Assembly: GCF_047372505.1 (NCBI RefSeq)
Contig: NZ_JBKBEU010000001.1
Location: 3,658,001-3,722,000 of the forward strand
Direction of reading: 5' to 3'
DNA: 64,000 nt
Source: Phaeobacter cretensis
GTDB lineage: Bacteria > Pseudomonadota > Alphaproteobacteria > Rhodobacterales > Rhodobacteraceae
Shown: in pieces, positions 44,640 through 52,581 of the stretch
Numbering within the stretch: position 1 is the stretch's first letter
Layout: every line of letters starts with the position of its first letter
Program-made: the position numbers and the translations under genes
Notes under the pieces: model-generated
The model's database searches: none
Told to the model about the DNA's origin: nothing
Seen by the model: only the letters and a program-made list of their open reading frames with translations

Positions 44640-46016
44640 ATGCAACCAGCCACTTTCCCATCTGTCGCGGATGAGGTCCTGCAACCACCGCGTCGTTCGG
44701 TCTGGTCGATCCTTTGCGAAATCATTGTCATGGCAATCCCGTTCGCGGCCGGTGCGATTATCGTATCTGGTCTGCATCTGGGAAAAGTGGCGATCCTGGC
44801 GCGTGCGCCACAGGCAGAGCCGCTTGAACTGCAATCTATGCTTCAGCCTGCTTTTCTCTTGGTGCTGGCCCTGATGGAAGGTCTTGCGATCTCAAATCAA
44901 GTTTTCAGTGCCCGATCAAAGAACAACTGGCCGCGCTCTGCGATTTTTCCCGCATCCTGGAGAATGTCAGCTTATGCCATAATCGGCCTCGGCGTCTTTG
45001 CGGCGATTGCCTATGTCGCAGCACTTTATGTTCCGGTCGAAGATCCGCTGTTTCGCCAGACACTTGATTATCTGCCACTCTATATCCTGTCTCTTAGCGC
45101 CTTTGTGGTTTTCGACATCTTCTATGCCGCTATGCGCGGGCAGGGAAAACTGGCCCGCAGCCTGTTGCCGTTCCTTGGTCTGGCAGGGATCGACCTGCTG
45201 ACAACCTATGTGTTGTTGACTGAATACGACATGGGTTTCGAGGCTGTGCTGATTGGCAATATGGTCGGGCCGCTCGTGATGTTGCCGGTCATTGTCCTGC
45301 TGCTAAAGCGTGAAGCCGGTCAGACGATCACTCATATCAAGGAGCAGGTCAAAGCCCGCACGACGCAGTTGTTGATGTTTGTTGGGACACCGATTGCGCT
45401 GACGATCTTGGTTGGCTCGCTGAGCGCAGCCATTATTTTTCCGGTACTTGCAGACTTTGGCAGCGAATATGCCTCTGCCTTTCTGGTTGTGATGCGGTTT
45501 CGGGTCTCCTTCATGATACCGGCTATCGCCATCGGGTCCGTTATCGCGATCTTGGTCAACCAGTTGGCGGAAAACAGCACTCCAGCTGCCCGCGTACAGT
45601 ATCTGGGAATTGGCGTGCCAGTCATGCTCGGCTTTTACGGGCTCCTGACCGCGCTGTTGCCATTCTGGGGCGATAACATGATCAGGCTCCTTGTCTCCCC
45701 AAGCCAGAACAGCAGCGAATTGCGCGCCGCGACGGATCTGGTGATGCAGGGACTGCAACTGACGTTCTTCTTTGTGTCAGGTGCGGCAATGCTGCAGGTG
45801 GTCATGGAACAGCTAGGGCGGGCCACTCAGGTCCTCGTTATCGCTATCGTCACCGAAATCATCACCGGCGGAGTTGTGTTCTACGCTCAATACCTTGGTC
45901 ATGATCTGAATATGGCGATTTGGCTGTTGTGTGTGGTCAGTGGCCTGACGTTCGGCTTGTTCCTGATCCAGTTTATTTTCCTCCTGCGTCAACAGGGGCG
46001 TCGCGATGCTGTATGA
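44640..46016 (+). CDS. MATE-family efflux transporter
   Basis: 458 aa from ATG at 44640. About twelve hydrophobic segments in two halves fit the MATE/MOP fold (IIVMAIPFAAGAIIVSGLHL; LMEGLAISNQVFSARSKNNW; GMDL-like EYDMGFEAVLIGNMVGPLVM). These transporters expel small, often cationic organic compounds by proton or sodium antiport. Its place inside the operon marks it as the likely exporter or self-resistance pump of the product. It overlaps the hydrolase start by 11 bp. Confidence 0.87.
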   Translation: MQPATFPSVADEVLQPPRRSVWSILCEIIVMAIPFAAGAIIVSGLHLGKVAILARAPQAEPLELQSMLQPAFLLVLALMEGLAISNQVFSARSKNNWPRSAIFPASWRMSAYAIIGLGVFAAIAYVAALYVPVEDPLFRQTLDYLPLYILSLSAFVVFDIFYAAMRGQGKLARSLLPFLGLAGIDLLTTYVLLTEYDMGFEAVLIGNMVGPLVMLPVIVLLLKREAGQTITHIKEQVKARTTQLLMFVGTPIALTILVGSLSAAIIFPVLADFGSEYASAFLVVMRFRVSFMIPAIAIGSVIAILVNQLAENSTPAARVQYLGIGVPVMLGFYGLLTALLPFWGDNMIRLLVSPSQNSSELRAATDLVMQGLQLTFFFVSGAAMLQVVMEQLGRATQVLVIAIVTEIITGGVVFYAQYLGHDLNMAIWLLCVVSGLTFGLFLIQFIFLLRQQGRRDAV

Positions 46017-46983
46017 ACTCGCATTGCCCGGACTACTGGCACAGGGCGGCTACCGCTGGCTACGGGCCGCGCGGAAATCAGCGCCACAGGAACCAGTGCT
46101 GCGGCTACGAACTGCCCGCGCCCGGCTGCGCCGTCTGGAAATCGATATTCTGGACCGCATGTCGCCTGAGTTGTCGGCAAAACTGCTGCTGCGCCGGTTT
46201 CACCGAAATCAGTCTGAAGCTCCAGTTCCGCTTCCGGCTGAGCGCATCAGCAAAGGCCCTTGGCCGGGCCTATTCAAGGGCCTGTTCATCCGGCAGCACA
46301 GGCTTCATGTCAGGCAACTCGGCTCAAAGCAGGGACCGCGTATCCTGCTGATCCACGGGTGGAACGCTGACGGGCGCATGATGCTGCCATTGGCACAGGA
46401 TCTGGCCAGCCGTGGTTTCCATGTTGATGTCCCGGATTTACCCGGTACCGGCAAATCGCGTGGCCCGGTACGGAGTTTTGTGGCGGTAGCAGCGCGGCTG
46501 GCAAAGCAGTGTTCATCGGTCACACCATATGACGTAGTGATTGGCCATTCCGCTGGCGGTCTGATTGCGATGATCGCACTTGGGCTGGGACTAAAGACGC
46601 AGCGAATGGTGACCATTTCAGCACCGTCGTCTCTCGACCGCCTGATGGATCTCTATCTGCGTTTTACCGGACAACCCGCCAACACCGGAACCGCCGTGAT
46701 GCGCCGCTACCAGAAGATCTGCGGCAGGTCACTGGCAGAGATCGGGCCGGTCGAATGCCGGGAAACACATCTGCCGTTGCTGGTTATCCACGCACAGAAT
46801 GACTGGCAGGTGCCCCCATCTGAGGCGCAGAGCATCTGCGCGGCGCGAGAGACGCTGGCGCCCATTTACCTGCGTAATTGCAACCATCGAACAGTGTTGC
46901 GCCATCCCGACCTTTTGGGCCTTGTGGAGTGCTTCCTTCATAAGACATCGGACGAAGGAGCAAAAGATGCTGCACATCGTTGA
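46006..46983 (+). CDS. Alpha/beta hydrolase, possible thioesterase
   Basis: 325 aa. After about 100 N-terminal residues that are basic and helical, the hydrolase core shows the oxyanion loop LLIHGWNADGRMM, the nucleophile S182 in GHSAGG, an Asp in VIHAQNDWQVPP and His in NCNHRTVLRHP. It could release the product from a carrier protein or hydrolyse an ester or amide intermediate; no other thioesterase is present in the operon. The basic N-terminal helix might touch the membrane. It overlaps its neighbours at both ends. Confidence 0.82.
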   Translation: MLYELALPGLLAQGGYRWLRAARKSAPQEPVLRLRTARARLRRLEIDILDRMSPELSAKLLLRRFHRNQSEAPVPLPAERISKGPWPGLFKGLFIRQHRLHVRQLGSKQGPRILLIHGWNADGRMMLPLAQDLASRGFHVDVPDLPGTGKSRGPVRSFVAVAARLAKQCSSVTPYDVVIGHSAGGLIAMIALGLGLKTQRMVTISAPSSLDRLMDLYLRFTGQPANTGTAVMRRYQKICGRSLAEIGPVECRETHLPLLVIHAQNDWQVPPSEAQSICAARETLAPIYLRNCNHRTVLRHPDLLGLVECFLHKTSDEGAKDAAHR

Positions 46984-47902
46984 TTTTGAACTGGACCACC
47001 CTGAGCGTACCGAGTTTTTGGAGGAGATTTCCGAAGACCTGTCGTTGAGCCGGAACCAGCGGCGTATGTTTTCACGTTTCTTTGGTTTTGAAGCGTTCCA
47101 CTATGACGAGCAAGCGCCTCTTGATCAGATGACGTCCGGTGCGGTCGACCGCCTTCTGGCCCGTAACCCGCGAAGTGCTGCGTCGCTGAGCCATGTAAGC
47201 CATTGCCATACCCTACCTGCGATCACGTATTGCGATAATGAAAGCTCATCGATCCTTGCGCCATTTGCGGAACAGGGGCTTGAGGTGTTCAGCGCCACGA
47301 TGAACCATTGCGCGACCGGGCTGTCGATGCTGTCGTCAATGGATCATCTGCTTGGAGATGCAGACGCAGGTCTTGTTCTGATTGCCGAAAAAGCTTTTCA
47401 CCCGGATGTGCGGTTGATCGAGAACACCACGATCATGGGCGAGTGCGCCGCCGCTGTCTTGGTGAGCCGAGAAGCGGGCCCTCTGGAGATTGTTGACAGC
47501 TACACACAACATGACCCGCGGTTCTGGCAGAATACAGGACATCTGGACGAACCCTACCTTGAGGGGTTCGAGGACATGTATCTCGATTTTGCGTGTAGCA
47601 CGCTGACCAACGCGCTGAAGCAGTTTGACCTTGGGATGGATGATGTGCGGTTCGTCCTGCCGCACAATGTCAACATGGCGTCCTGGATCATGGTTGCGCA
47701 AATCCTTGGGTTTGATCGCCACAAGATCTGCCTCTCGACGATTGCGCATTTCGGACACTGCTTTGGTGCCGATCCTTTCATCAACCTCAGACAGCTCATC
47801 AATGAGGACAAGCTGGACGCTAGCGACCGGCTCCTTCTGTTCAGCATCGGCTTAGGTGCTACGGCTACATGCACTTTGGTTCAGGTTAACAAACCTCTTT
47901 AA
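46967..47902 (+). CDS. FabH-like (KAS III fold) enzyme 2 with Cys-His-His site
   Basis: 311 aa from ATG at 46967 (GAAGGAG upstream); the frame extends further upstream but that part is antisense-like and lies within the hydrolase. C115 (ATMNHCATGLS), H233 (LPHNVN) and H264 (HFGHCFGADPF) form the probable active site. As in enzymes 1 and 4, the FabH asparagine is replaced by the GHC/Y...D motif. It has EKAFH in common with enzyme 1. It is followed by carrier protein 2, its possible partner. Confidence 0.83.
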   Translation: MLHIVDFELDHPERTEFLEEISEDLSLSRNQRRMFSRFFGFEAFHYDEQAPLDQMTSGAVDRLLARNPRSAASLSHVSHCHTLPAITYCDNESSSILAPFAEQGLEVFSATMNHCATGLSMLSSMDHLLGDADAGLVLIAEKAFHPDVRLIENTTIMGECAAAVLVSREAGPLEIVDSYTQHDPRFWQNTGHLDEPYLEGFEDMYLDFACSTLTNALKQFDLGMDDVRFVLPHNVNMASWIMVAQILGFDRHKICLSTIAHFGHCFGADPFINLRQLINEDKLDASDRLLLFSIGLGATATCTLVQVNKPL

Positions 47903-47925
47903 ATTCAGAGTACTGGAGAAGAAAC

Positions 47926-48207
47926 ATGACAGATCATCAATTGATTGTCCGCGACGCTCTGCAAGGCATTGGCCTCGGGCCAGAGCGCGTTGAGGCCGCA
48001 CTAAATGGCAGCCCGATCTACGGGGTTTCAGGCCTGTTGAACTCGCTTGAACTGGTGCAGTTCGTGACCGCATTGGGAGAGGTGACCCGGATTGACCCAA
48101 CCGAATTCCTGTCGGTTGGCGAAAGCGAAATCAACACGGTGGTTTCAGGTATCTCAACTCTGTGCGGGTTCCTCGAAACCCGCATGTGCCTGCCGGAAGG
48201 GGTATAA
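47926..48207 (+). CDS. Acyl/peptidyl carrier protein 2
   Basis: 93 aa. S40 in GLLNSLELVQFV is the expected phosphopantetheine site, with Asn in place of the usual Asp before Ser. Helical pattern and size fit a stand-alone carrier protein. A ribosome site (GGAGAAG) precedes it. It ends 2 bp before the decarboxylase-dehydrogenase fusion, which probably acts on units bound to it (inference). Confidence 0.8.
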   Translation: MTDHQLIVRDALQGIGLGPERVEAALNGSPIYGVSGLLNSLELVQFVTALGEVTRIDPTEFLSVGESEINTVVSGISTLCGFLETRMCLPEGV

Positions 48208-48209
48208 GA

Positions 48210-50690
48210 ATGACTGCTTTATACCCCGATACTGATCTGCGATATATTGATGAGATCGCGGCGACCGCCGGAACGCCGTTTTACCTCTATGATGCAGCGG
48301 TATTGCGAGCGCGGCTGGATGCGCTCCGTACCGCTTTGCCGCAGGTTGATTTTTTCTATTCGCTGAAATCCAATCCCAACCTCTCAGTGACGCGGGTATT
48401 GCACAGCCATGGCGCTGGCTGCGAGGTTTCCTCGCTGCTGGAACTGGAAACGAGCCTTCAGGCAGGCGCCAGACCCGAGCGTATCCTGATGGTCGGGCCA
48501 GGTAAGTCCGAGGCGGAGCTGGCACGGGCCATCGAGTTGGGGATCAAGGCCATTGTGGTGGAATCGGCCCATGAGCTGACCCAGATCAATACCCTCGCAA
48601 GCGCGCGTGGCTGCATTCAGAACATCGCCCTCAGAGTCAATCCTGACTTCCACGCAGGTGGCGCCAAGCTGAATATGAGCGGGAGGCCAACGCAATTCGG
48701 CATCGACCAGGCCGAACTGTCTGATGTGCTGGCCAAGGCCGAAGTGTGTTCGCATCTGCGGGTGTGTGGTCTGCACGCCTATATGGGCACCCGTATCCTG
48801 ACCTATGAAACTGTTGTCGCGAATGTGCGCAATATTCTTTCCCTGGCCGCCGAAATTATACCAACGCTGACGGCGCCGTTGGATTTTGTTGATGTGGGCG
48901 GTGGCTTTGGTATCCCTTACTACGATGGCGAGATGGAACTGGATCTTGACGCCCTTGGGCAAGAGGTCACGCCACTTGTGCAAGCTTTTGGAACCGTACA
49001 TCCGCAGACCCGGGTTGTGATTGAACTTGGGCGCTACCTGTCGGGCCCGTCCGGGCAATTTGTAACCCGCGTACAGCAAACTAAGAGCAGCAAGGGCGAG
49101 CATTTCGCCATCTGTGATGGTGGCTCAAACGTCCACACCGCCGCAGCTGGCCAGGGCTTTCTGCGCAAAAATTTCCCGATCAGACTCCTGCGTGATGGTC
49201 AGGGTGAGATTAAAGATGACGCCGCACACCCATGGACACTGACCGGTCCGCTTTGCACGCCACAGGATGTGATTGGCAAATCCGTCCCGATGGCACGCCC
49301 GGAGGTAGGCGACCTGATTTCAATCGGACAGTCCGGGGCCTATGGGCCAACGGCCTCACCTGTGGGCTTCCTTGGTTTTGGCGCACCGGCAGAAGTCATG
49401 ATCGATGGCACAGCGCTGACACTTGTGCGCTCCCGCGATACGGTTGACGCACGTCTTGCACTACAGCAGCCATGTGACTTGCGCTCGACGGTCAGTGCCA
49501 CGCTAAATCCCAATCCAGCCGTGCTGGCTGATCTCTATTCCTCAGCGCCTGGAAACGGCTTGGAGGGAACGCCATTTACAGATCCCTGTCTTGAGCGGCT
49601 AGCAGACCTGCAGTCGCTGTTCCGGGAAACCGGTGCCAGCCTTGATCGCGACCCCGAGAGCTGGACTGCATTGTGGAAGAACCCAACAGTCCGCGCGCTG
49701 ACCACTATAGGCGTGCCAGAGAAATTCAACGGCTTTCCTCTGCGTGACAGCGGCCTCGGTATCTCAGATTGCCCCTACGGGCTGCACGTCGCCATGGTCG
49801 AACGTCTGGCGCGGTTTGATGCCAACTGCATCCTCTCGCTGCCGGGGCCGTCATTGTCCGGCGGCGCAGTGCTTGCAACGGGCACTGATGCTCAGATTGC
49901 GCGGTTCTTTGAAGGCTACCGGTTTGGCCCGCAGGGAACATTCTTTGCAGTTACGGAACCAAATGCCGGGTCCGATGCATCCAATGGGCGCAGTACCTTG
50001 GGCACAAAGAACGGCAAGCTGGTCCTGAACGGTGTCAAAACACTGGTTGGCGGCATAGCACGCGCCGACATAGGCTTGTTCTTTGCTCATATTGAAGAGA
50101 CCGGGCGCATGGGCCTGGTGATGATCGCACCTTCTGATGCGCCGGACTGCGTAAAGATCGAACGGCTTGGCACCAATGGGCTACGCGGCGCTGATCTTTG
50201 CCAGATGACCCTGACCGATTTTCCTGTGACGACGGATATGATCCTCGGCGCTGGCGGGCGATCGTTGCGTGATGGTTTTATGGCCATCAACGGTGTCTTT
50301 GAGCGCAACCGCCCAATGGTGGCCGCGATGGCGCTTGGATCGGGCCGGGGTCTCATTGAGCTAATGCTGGAAGATCCGGCGCGACTGCCGTCCTATCAGG
50401 ACCTGCTGGCCAGACATACGGCGCTATTGGTGCAGCTGGTCAAGGTGATCCAGGCGCAAGAGAGCCGTCGCCCCAAGGTTCAAGACATCAGCAAGATCAA
50501 GATGCAGGCCGTCAGCTTTGTCGATCAGGTGGTCCGCCGGATCACGGATCAGGATCCGATGCGCTTTTTGCAGGATGCCGAACTGCGTCGGCGGTGCCGC
50601 GATGTCAAAGCCTTTGAGTACATGGAGGGCACCAGCAATATCCACCTTTTGAATGCCTACCGGGCTTATACTGCGGGGGTAGATCAATGA
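48210..50690 (+). CDS. Fusion: BtrK-like PLP decarboxylase plus acyl-CoA dehydrogenase
   Basis: 826 aa from ATG at 48210 (GGAAGGGG upstream). Residues about 1-415 are an alanine-racemase-fold, type III PLP decarboxylase: K53 in FFYSLKSNPN is the PLP lysine, and VDVGGGFGIPYY binds the phosphate. TGPLCTPQD and GQSGAYGPTASPVGFLG closely resemble BtrK, the butirosin enzyme that decarboxylates glutamate held on a carrier protein. Residues about 430-826 are an acyl-CoA dehydrogenase-like flavoprotein with FFAVTEPNAGSDASNG and FEYMEGTSN, keeping the usual catalytic Glu. The frame is continuous. I know of no described fusion of these domains. It may decarboxylate and then oxidise a carrier-bound aminoacyl unit. 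Confidence 0.88.
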   Translation: MTALYPDTDLRYIDEIAATAGTPFYLYDAAVLRARLDALRTALPQVDFFYSLKSNPNLSVTRVLHSHGAGCEVSSLLELETSLQAGARPERILMVGPGKSEAELARAIELGIKAIVVESAHELTQINTLASARGCIQNIALRVNPDFHAGGAKLNMSGRPTQFGIDQAELSDVLAKAEVCSHLRVCGLHAYMGTRILTYETVVANVRNILSLAAEIIPTLTAPLDFVDVGGGFGIPYYDGEMELDLDALGQEVTPLVQAFGTVHPQTRVVIELGRYLSGPSGQFVTRVQQTKSSKGEHFAICDGGSNVHTAAAGQGFLRKNFPIRLLRDGQGEIKDDAAHPWTLTGPLCTPQDVIGKSVPMARPEVGDLISIGQSGAYGPTASPVGFLGFGAPAEVMIDGTALTLVRSRDTVDARLALQQPCDLRSTVSATLNPNPAVLADLYSSAPGNGLEGTPFTDPCLERLADLQSLFRETGASLDRDPESWTALWKNPTVRALTTIGVPEKFNGFPLRDSGLGISDCPYGLHVAMVERLARFDANCILSLPGPSLSGGAVLATGTDAQIARFFEGYRFGPQGTFFAVTEPNAGSDASNGRSTLGTKNGKLVLNGVKTLVGGIARADIGLFFAHIEETGRMGLVMIAPSDAPDCVKIERLGTNGLRGADLCQMTLTDFPVTTDMILGAGGRSLRDGFMAINGVFERNRPMVAAMALGSGRGLIELMLEDPARLPSYQDLLARHTALLVQLVKVIQAQESRRPKVQDISKIKMQAVSFVDQVVRRITDQDPMRFLQDAELRRRCRDVKAFEYMEGTSNIHLLNAYRAYTAGVDQ

Positions 50691-51562
50691 GTTTGCGCAT
50701 TGTGCCGGGTAGCCTGATCTGCCGAGAATTCGGTGGCTTGGAGGCCGCAGACCCCAACTGGCTCAAGGAAGTGGACTATTGGGAGGACTACAATAGCCGG
50801 TTCTTCCGCGCCAATGGCAAAACCTACAAGCCTGATGACAGTAATGTTCAGACTTGGTTGACCGCTGAAGACCGCGCACCCTATGCGGCCATGACGCGGG
50901 AGCTGTTGGATGATCTGTCAGCACGCATGGATCTGTCAGACATTGATCTGGTGCTGATGGCTCATTGGTTGCCGGATATCCATCTGGGCACATCCGTGAC
51001 GAACTTCGCTCTGCATCATCTTGGCGTGAAAGATGGGTTCGGCTTTGCGATCTCAGATCGGGGGCGTACGGCGCCGCTTTTTGCGATGCATTGTGCATCC
51101 CGCTATCTCAAGGCGGGACGTCGCAAGGCACTGCTGCTCTCGATGGATCAAAAACATCTGCTCTATCGCTCGCCTGTTGTTGAATCCTTGCAGCCGATCA
51201 ATAGCGCTGCCGCCATGGTCCTGGAACGCGATGTGCGCAGCGGGATGCGCTATGCAGGGTATCGCCGCCTGGCGCTGACAAAGCAGGACGATCTGGAGGC
51301 AGCCGTTGCAGAACTCTGCTCAGAGATGGGCCATGCGCCGGAAACTGTCTGCCTGATAGCGCCGCCGGATCTGTTGAACAGGGCAGGGCATGCAGGGCAG
51401 GTGATTGCTCAGTCCACGCGGTTGCTGTGTTCGGCACCATTTGCAGCGTTACAAGACGCACAATCCCAAGGGGCGAACGGCGCTTATCTGGTGCTGAGCC
51501 AAGAGCGCAACGCGGTGTCAGCCGTCATGGTAGTCGCAGATAACGTGAGACTGGCAGCATGA
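50687..51562 (+). CDS. FabH-like protein 3 without catalytic residues
   Basis: 291 aa. The thiolase-type fold is suggested by DIDLVLMAHWLPDIHLGTSV, FALHHLGVKDGFGFAISDRG, INSAAAMVLER and the C-terminal strands. Where enzymes 1, 2 and 4 have the nucleophile Cys it has SDRGRTAP; where they have HNxN it has PPDLLN; and there is no GHC motif. All three catalytic positions are therefore lost. Its start and stop overlap the neighbouring genes (ATGA). Immediate coupling to FabH-like enzyme 4 suggests an inactive partner, comparable to chain-length factors in type II PKS (inference). Confidence 0.68.
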   Translation: MSLRIVPGSLICREFGGLEAADPNWLKEVDYWEDYNSRFFRANGKTYKPDDSNVQTWLTAEDRAPYAAMTRELLDDLSARMDLSDIDLVLMAHWLPDIHLGTSVTNFALHHLGVKDGFGFAISDRGRTAPLFAMHCASRYLKAGRRKALLLSMDQKHLLYRSPVVESLQPINSAAAMVLERDVRSGMRYAGYRRLALTKQDDLEAAVAELCSEMGHAPETVCLIAPPDLLNRAGHAGQVIAQSTRLLCSAPFAALQDAQSQGANGAYLVLSQERNAVSAVMVVADNVRLAA

Positions 51563-52581
51563 GACTGACCGCGCTCGCAACCTATATCCCCGAAGGGCGC
51601 ATCGACGCGGAGGAAATTATCCGTGACGCCGGCGGCTCTCAGTCGGAGGCGCGCGTGTTCGAGCGTTTGTTTGGTCTGGCTCAAGTCTCGGCGTGTTCGA
51701 CCAAGGAGACACGTTACGACCAATTCGCACGCATACTTGAGGATTTGCAGGCGCAGGGTGGCGATGCGGCACTACCAGATACGCTTATCCATGTCCGCGG
51801 CTTACCAATGCGTGATGGCCCTTCTGGTGCTGTCCTGCCGCGACTGCGTCAGGAATTTGGTTTCCTTGCAAAGGTTCAGCAGAAATTCGATCTCGACCAA
51901 ACCAATTGCGCCGGGCTGATCTGGGCACTTGAACTGGCCCGTACGCTTCTGAAAGCAGGTCGCGCACGCGTGGTAGCTGTGGTTGCAGGCGACGGGCATG
52001 AGAGATTGGCTTTGGCTGATCGCTATGTACCCGGCAGCACATTGATGGGGGACGCCTTCTGTGGGTTGCTGCTGACAGAAGAACCCGGCGCGCCCTCGGG
52101 TCAAGGGCTACAGATCGGTGACATCTCGCTGACTTGCCATCCAAGGTTTTCCTTTGGCTACAAGGGGACGACGGCGCAGATGGGGTCGTTTTACGCTGCC
52201 CATGGGCAGATCGTCAGCAAGACGCTGCGGGATCTTGGGTTTCGTTTGAATAGCCGTTCCTCTCTTCTCCCTCACAATGTCAATCGGATGGCCTGGGCCA
52301 GTTTTTGTGCCGAAACAGGTGTGTCCTCAGATCGTATCAGTCTCGGGCTGCTGCCGGATGTCGGACATTGCTACACGGTCGATCCCTTTTTGCTGCTGAA
52401 GCAGGAACTGGATGACCCGAATTCACGTTTCAACAGTGCGCGAGAAAACGCCGCAACACTGCTCTCTGTTGGCATGGGTGGCTATGCCGCCGGATGCCAG
52501 GTGAGTGCGCCCCGCGCGGCGACGTCTTCCACCAATTCCATTTCCTTCAAAAGGAGCGGCAACCATGCTCTCTCAGCATAA
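51559..52581 (+). CDS. FabH-like (KAS III fold) enzyme 4 with Cys-His-His site
   Basis: 340 aa. It opens like a FabH (MRLTALATYIPEGRI). C117 (DLDQTNCAGLIWAL) is the nucleophile, with H239 (LLPHNVNRMAW) and H270 (DVGHCYTVDPFLLLKQ) as the other two residues. The GHCY..DPF motif replaces the FabH asparagine loop, as in enzymes 1 and 2. It is closest to a normal FabH in length and N-terminus. It is coupled to the inactive homologue upstream and overlaps the adenylating enzyme downstream by 17 bp. Confidence 0.85.
   Translation: MRLTALATYIPEGRIDAEEIIRDAGGSQSEARVFERLFGLAQVSACSTKETRYDQFARILEDLQAQGGDAALPDTLIHVRGLPMRDGPSGAVLPRLRQEFGFLAKVQQKFDLDQTNCAGLIWALELARTLLKAGRARVVAVVAGDGHERLALADRYVPGSTLMGDAFCGLLLTEEPGAPSGQGLQIGDISLTCHPRFSFGYKGTTAQMGSFYAAHGQIVSKTLRDLGFRLNSRSSLLPHNVNRMAWASFCAETGVSSDRISLGLLPDVGHCYTVDPFLLLKQELDDPNSRFNSARENAATLLSVGMGGYAAGCQVSAPRAATSSTNSISFKRSGNHALSA

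Noticed and set aside
46799..46966. Upstream extension of the second FabH-like gene
   Set aside because: This part lies inside the hydrolase gene in another phase. The ATG at 46967 has a good ribosome site and gives a length equal to its paralogue.
48384..49103. 239-codon minus-strand frame inside the decarboxylase-dehydrogenase fusion
   Set aside because: It is antisense to a conserved PLP domain and shows no ribosome site or family similarity.
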